Translations under genes and position numbers: made by a program | In this document: one piece after another, positions 60,484 through 64,000 of the stretch | Position numbering within the stretch: the first letter of the stretch is position 1 | Layout: each line of letters begins with the position of its first letter | DNA from: JBCCEJ01 sp039030335 | GTDB taxonomy: Bacteria > Pseudomonadota > Gammaproteobacteria > HK1 | DNA: 64,000 nucleotides | Direction of reading: 5' to 3' | Assembly: GCA_039030335.1 (NCBI GenBank) | Contig: JBCCEJ010000010.1 | Coordinates: 47,255-111,254 of the forward strand | The notes under the pieces: model-generated | What the model was told of the DNA's origin: nothing | The model's database searches: none | The model's input: the letters and a program-made list of their open reading frames with translations, nothing else

Positions 60484-61818
60484 TCAACTAGCTGCGACGG
60501 CCGTACTAACGGCATCAGAGCTGGCCGACGGCGACGCCTCCTTCAGCAGCTTCTGCATGGACCGCATGCTCTTGGCAGCCGCCCGCAGCACCTCCATGGT
60601 CGCGTCCGCGGTGCCCAGGTCAAGCCGCGCGAACGACGGGACTGTGGGCGCTTTCGGCAGCCTGGCCGCCGTCGGCTTGCCCATATGGCTCAGTAGCTGG
60701 GCCACCAGCACCACGTCGCAGCAGTCGGCGCGGTCGCCGCCCGTACGGTGCCATTCGTCCGCTTCGAGTGCCACCGTCACGAGCGCATCGGGGAATTTCC
60801 ACTGCCGCAAAATGATCGCGCCCACGGGACCGCGCAGCTGCTCCAGCATCGCGACCAGAGCCGCCGGGTCATTCATGAGATCGGGGTAGCGGGGCGCATG
60901 CGCCACCAGGGCCATGGCGCCCAGATCGTGGGTCAGACCGCCGAGCTGAGCGAGGTCGGGGTTTACCGCTCCGGTCTTGAGCGCCAGCTGATAACTGATC
61001 GAGGCTACCCAGACGCTGTGCTCCCAGAGCGCCCGCATACGCTTCTTGAGCTCCGGGTGATCACTCGGCATCAGGTTGTTCAGGGCGAGTTCCGCGACCA
61101 CCTCCCGGGTTTTGTCGATACCGATTCGTGAGACGGCATCGCGCACGCTGCCGACCGGGTCGCCACCGCCGGCGGCCGGGCCATTGGCCAGCTGCACGAG
61201 GCGTGCCGCGACCGCTGGGTCTAACGAAACCATCAGAGCTGCGCTGTCGAAGCCCGAATCCCCGCCTTCGACGGTTCGCCGAATGCGTGAGATGACTTCC
61301 GGCAGGCTTGGGATCGTAATGCTGTCGCTGCGATAGTCAGACAGGATCTGAAAGAGCAGACGGTCTTCCAGATGCGTGTCCTCTTCGTCGATCTCATCCA
61401 GCTCGAAGCCATCCTGGGCACCATCAGGCGTCATCAACATCTCGAGGAGACTGCTCGGCGCACGCAAAATGCGGCACGTCTCAACCGCCCGTACGGTATC
61501 GAGCCGCGGCCTTGGGGGTGATAACGCGCAGAAGCTGGTTGGGCTACCGGCTTCCAACGTGGTCGGCGCCCCGCTGCCGCTGTCGACCGACAGGCGCCCG
61601 TCAAGCAGGAAGAAGCTCCAGTCGTCCAGATCGCCTGCCTTGAACAGAAATCCCCCTGCCTTGAGCTCAACGACCCGCAGATGTGCGCGTAGATCGTGCA
61701 GCGCGGCGTCGGTCAGGTCATTCAGCGGCGTGTATTGACGAAGGACCGGCCCTTCCGGCAAGGTCGTTTCCGCCCCGCCGGCCAACTCTGGGGGCCTGCT
61801 TTCACCGGGTCTAGACAT
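60484..61818 (-). CDS. HDOD-domain protein with N-terminal cyclic-nucleotide-binding domain
   Basis: A 444-residue cytosolic signalling protein. About 25-140 resembles a cNMP-binding fold (LKAGGFLFKAGDLDDWSFFLLDGRLSVDSG), but the phosphate-binding cassette is degenerate (PTSFCALSPPRPRLDTVRAV), so ligand binding is doubtful. About 165-380 is an HDOD domain (TIPSLPEVISRIRRTVEGGD, LVQLANGP, ALWEHSVWVASISYQLA, GLTHDLGAMAL), an output-like relative of HD phosphohydrolases that usually lacks catalysis. The tail is Ser/Ala-rich. ATG at 61818 lies close to the divergent YcgN-like gene. Confidence 0.9.
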   Translation of the reverse strand: MSRPGESRPPELAGGAETTLPEGPVLRQYTPLNDLTDAALHDLRAHLRVVELKAGGFLFKAGDLDDWSFFLLDGRLSVDSGSGAPTTLEAGSPTSFCALSPPRPRLDTVRAVETCRILRAPSSLLEMLMTPDGAQDGFELDEIDEEDTHLEDRLLFQILSDYRSDSITIPSLPEVISRIRRTVEGGDSGFDSAALMVSLDPAVAARLVQLANGPAAGGGDPVGSVRDAVSRIGIDKTREVVAELALNNLMPSDHPELKKRMRALWEHSVWVASISYQLALKTGAVNPDLAQLGGLTHDLGAMALVAHAPRYPDLMNDPAALVAMLEQLRGPVGAIILRQWKFPDALVTVALEADEWHRTGGDRADCCDVVLVAQLLSHMGKPTAARLPKAPTVPSFARLDLGTADATMEVLRAAAKSMRSMQKLLKEASPSASSDAVSTAVAAS

Positions 61819-61972
61819 GGTTCTTTGCTATCTCGCGTTGATATTGCGCGTTAGCGGCTTGGACCACTTTTCCCTTTACAAGATTCATGGATTCAGCCGC
61901 TGTCTCTCCGCCTCGCACCACGGGCGTGGCGAACGGTGTAAAAACGACAAATCGGGCGGTGGCACCGGATCG

Positions 61973-62428
61973 ATGACGCATTTCTGGGAACGCAAACCGC
62001 TCGAAGACATGACCCGCGCCGAGTGGGAATCACTCTGCGACGGCTGCGGTCGCTGTTGCCTGAACAAACTCGAAGACGCCGACACGCTCGAAATCTTCTA
62101 CACCAATGTCGCGTGCACGTTGCTGGACGACCAGAAGTGCAACTGCAGACACTACCGCAAGCGGCACGACTTCGTACCAGATTGCCTCACTTTGACCCCC
62201 GAAAATGTGTTCGAGAACACGGCTTTACCCACGAGTTGCGCTTATCGGCGCCTGGCCGAGGGCCGGCCGCTCGCCAGTTGGCACCCTCTCGTGAGCGGGC
62301 GGGCCGGTTCGGTGCACGAGGCGGGGATCTCCGTGCGTGGACGGACGTACAGCGAGGCCAACATCCCGGAGGACGAGTTCGAGTACTACATCGTTAACTG
62401 GTTCGACGACGACTATGAAGAAGACTGA
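61973..62428 (+). CDS. YcgN family cysteine-cluster protein (UPF0260)
   Basis: A 151-residue protein. FWERKPLEDMTRAEWESLCDGCGRCCLNKLED gives the family start and its C-D-G-C-G-x-C-C cluster; later Cys lie in KCNCRHY, DCLTL and SCAYR. This CxxCxxxCC-type motif binds a zinc or iron-sulfur centre in related proteins. Function is unknown. ATG at 61973 matches the conserved N-terminus; the frame back to 61817 is not supported. Its end overlaps the convergent EamA transporter by 35 bp. Confidence 0.93.
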   Translation: MTHFWERKPLEDMTRAEWESLCDGCGRCCLNKLEDADTLEIFYTNVACTLLDDQKCNCRHYRKRHDFVPDCLTLTPENVFENTALPTSCAYRRLAEGRPLASWHPLVSGRAGSVHEAGISVRGRTYSEANIPEDEFEYYIVNWFDDDYEED

Positions 62429-63302
62429 GTAAGCGGCCGTCGAGGATCAGCAACGCGCAGCCGATGACGGCCAGGCCTGCCACGTGCCGTGGGGCCAGCA
62501 CTTCCCCGAGCACCAGAATTCCGAGTGCGACGGCGCTCACCGGGATCAGTAGCGTGACCAGCATGAGGTTGGTCGCCCCCGCGGTAGCGAGAATGCGAAA
62601 GTAGAGTACGTAGGCGAGTGCCGTCGACAACGCGGCCACGCCGAGCAGCGCCGCCCAGGTCGCCCCGCCCGGCATCGGCAGTTCCCAAGGCCTGTCCACC
62701 CACAGCATGAGCGGCACGAGCATCACACTGGATGCGGTAACCTGACCGGTCGCCGTCGCGAGGCTCGGCACCGACATGCGGGCAAAGCGGCGTCCGAACA
62801 CGCTCGCGAACGCGTAAGACAACGCGGCCCCTAGACAGGCGAGCTGTCCGTACACGCTGTTGGCCGCGGCCAGCAGGGCATCGCCGCCCACCAGCACAGC
62901 CACACCTGCAAATCCCATCGCAACGCCACAGGCGCTGCGCAGGCTGAGCTTTTCGTCCGCCGTCAGCGCGTGCGCGACCAGCACAGTGAAAATTGGCGTT
63001 GCCGCATTCAGGATCGAGGCAAGACCGGACGCGATTTGCCCTTGCCCCCAGACGATCAGCGAAAACGGGATCACGTTATTCAGCAGGCCCATGCCGATGA
63101 AGGCCAGCAACACCGGGCGTTCGCGCGGCATCGGCGTGCCGGTCGCACGCATTATCATCCACAAGATCACCGCCGCTACGACCACACGGCCGACGACGAC
63201 CGAGAACGTCGGCAATTCCCGAACGGCGATACCGTTGAAGAAGTACGATCCGCCCCAGAGAATCGACAACGTCACGACCAGCAGCCATTCGAAAGCCGTC
63301 AT
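62394..63302 (-). CDS. EamA/DMT-family transporter
   Basis: A 302-residue membrane protein with ten predicted helices in two EamA repeats. The first repeat starts WLLVVTLSILWGGSYFFNGIAVRELP; the second spans LACLGAALSYAFASVFGRRFARM to the end. Related proteins export amino acids or metabolites. ATG at 63302 is the family-like start; an upstream frame to 63437 is possible. The substrate is unknown. Confidence 0.9.
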   Translation of the reverse strand: MTAFEWLLVVTLSILWGGSYFFNGIAVRELPTFSVVVGRVVVAAVILWMIMRATGTPMPRERPVLLAFIGMGLLNNVIPFSLIVWGQGQIASGLASILNAATPIFTVLVAHALTADEKLSLRSACGVAMGFAGVAVLVGGDALLAAANSVYGQLACLGAALSYAFASVFGRRFARMSVPSLATATGQVTASSVMLVPLMLWVDRPWELPMPGGATWAALLGVAALSTALAYVLYFRILATAGATNLMLVTLLIPVSAVALGILVLGEVLAPRHVAGLAVIGCALLILDGRLLSLLHSRRRTS

Positions 63303-63463
63303 ACGGGTATTGGGGGCAGCGGGCAGCGGCACGTCTAAGCTCACCGGTTCTCTGAACGGCGCGCAAGATACGGTAAACGGGCCTCGCCGGCATTCCGGAT
63401 CTTGCGCCTCACGCGTGTTCCCACCAGCGGTCTTCACCCCGCAACCTGAGGAGGCCCCAACCC

Positions 63464-64000
63464 ATGCATGAGTCCAATTTGCGCGAACAGATCTGCCTGT
63501 TCGGCCAATCGCTCTTCGACCGTGGCCTGACCTCCGGCAGCTCGGGCAACATCAGCGCGAGGGTCGACGACGGCTGGCTGCTCACTCCGACGAATTCGTG
63601 CATGGGCCGACTCGATCCGGCGCGCATCTCAAAACTCGACAGCGAAGGCCGCCTGCTGAGCGGCGATCCGCCGTCGAAAGAGGCGTTCCTGCACGCGGCG
63701 GTTTACGACGAGCGGCCCGCAGATGGCGCGATCGTTCATCTCCACTCGACCCACTCGGTGGCCGTTTCCTGCCTGCCAGACGTGAACCCGGACGACGTGC
63801 TGCCGCCGCTCACGGCCTACTACGTCATGCGCGTCGGTTCATTGCCACTCGTGCCCTACTACCCGCCTGGCGATCTCGAACTGGCGAACGCAGTGCGTGG
63901 CCTCGCCGGCAAACACAGCGCCGTGCTGCTGGCGAACCACGGCCCGGTGGTAGCCGGTAAGACGCTCGACGCCGCGGTTTACGCGATGGAAGAACTCGAA
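63464..64000 (+). CDS. Class II aldolase/adducin family protein, OtnC-like (3' truncated)
   Basis: The first 179 residues of a zinc-dependent class II aldolase; the frame runs off the window end. Seen: GLTSGSSGNISARVDDGWLLTPTN (substrate phosphate loop), PSKEAFLHAAVYDERPADGAIVHLHSTHS (catalytic Glu region and two zinc His, H-x-H), and AVLLANHGPVVAG with the third His. The pattern best fits 3-oxo-tetronate 4-phosphate decarboxylase (OtnC/YgbL) or fuculose-phosphate aldolase. ATG at 63464 follows a strong GAGGAGG ribosome-binding site. Confidence 0.9.
   Translation, partial: MHESNLREQICLFGQSLFDRGLTSGSSGNISARVDDGWLLTPTNSCMGRLDPARISKLDSEGRLLSGDPPSKEAFLHAAVYDERPADGAIVHLHSTHSVAVSCLPDVNPDDVLPPLTAYYVMRVGSLPLVPYYPPGDLELANAVRGLAGKHSAVLLANHGPVVAGKTLDAAVYAMEELE

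Overview
This window is from a GC-rich (roughly 60-65 % by eye) gammaproteobacterial chromosome. The evidence is the conserved order yebC-ruvC-ruvA-ruvB-ybgC-tolQ-tolR-tolA-tolB-pal-cpoB, followed convergently by an rpoN block (lptC-lptA-lptB-rpoN-hpf-ptsN-rapZ). I cannot name a species. No rRNA, tRNA or CRISPR array was recognised. Both ends cut genes: an isocitrate/isopropylmalate dehydrogenase-type gene on the left and a class II aldolase on the right.

Layout. 0-16.4 kb is metabolic: GST, acetyltransferase, a four-domain rhodanese, an aminotransferase, a CitE-like lyase plus penicillin-acylase operon, a divergent D-aminoacylase, nitronate monooxygenase, and a CinA-type pair (PncC-like and MoaB-like) flanking an RND exporter, with a Dam-like methylase overlapping the second. 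16.4-21.1 kb holds a DUF2059 protein, a cyclic-nucleotide-binding Ser/Thr kinase facing a six-helix class III nucleotide cyclase, and a formyltransferase. 21.1-26.7 kb is an acquired-looking patch: a decayed IS3-family element, a giant SAM-cyclase-ATPase-TPR protein, and a serine-recombinase pseudogene preceded by four copies of a 10-bp motif. 26.7-42.7 kb is the housekeeping core (def, yebC, ruv, tol-pal, rapZ/ptsN/hpf/rpoN/lpt). 42.7-53.7 kb has murU, a ComEA-like protein, a FrnE/DsbA-family oxidoreductase whose first active-site Cys codon is TGA, two surface proteins with PEP-CTERM-like tails, a large SARP/BTAD regulator, and a Fur-box-preceded iron ABC transporter operon ending in a pseudoazurin-like cupredoxin. 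53.8-64 kb holds a cyclic-nucleotide-binding antiporter, DNA-repair genes (tag, an alkyltransferase-like protein), an HDOD protein with a cyclic-nucleotide domain, and miscellaneous enzymes.

The strongest unusual signal is the FrnE-like gene at 44168-44842. An in-frame TGA sits exactly at the first position of its redox motif (U-P-W-C). A 7-bp hairpin with a GGUUC loop begins about 14 nt downstream of the TGA (loop 20 nt downstream), as expected of a bacterial SECIS. I read it as a selenoprotein that ordinary gene calling truncates. A second theme is cyclic-nucleotide signalling: two cyclases and three proteins with cyclic-nucleotide-binding domains lie within 45 kb.
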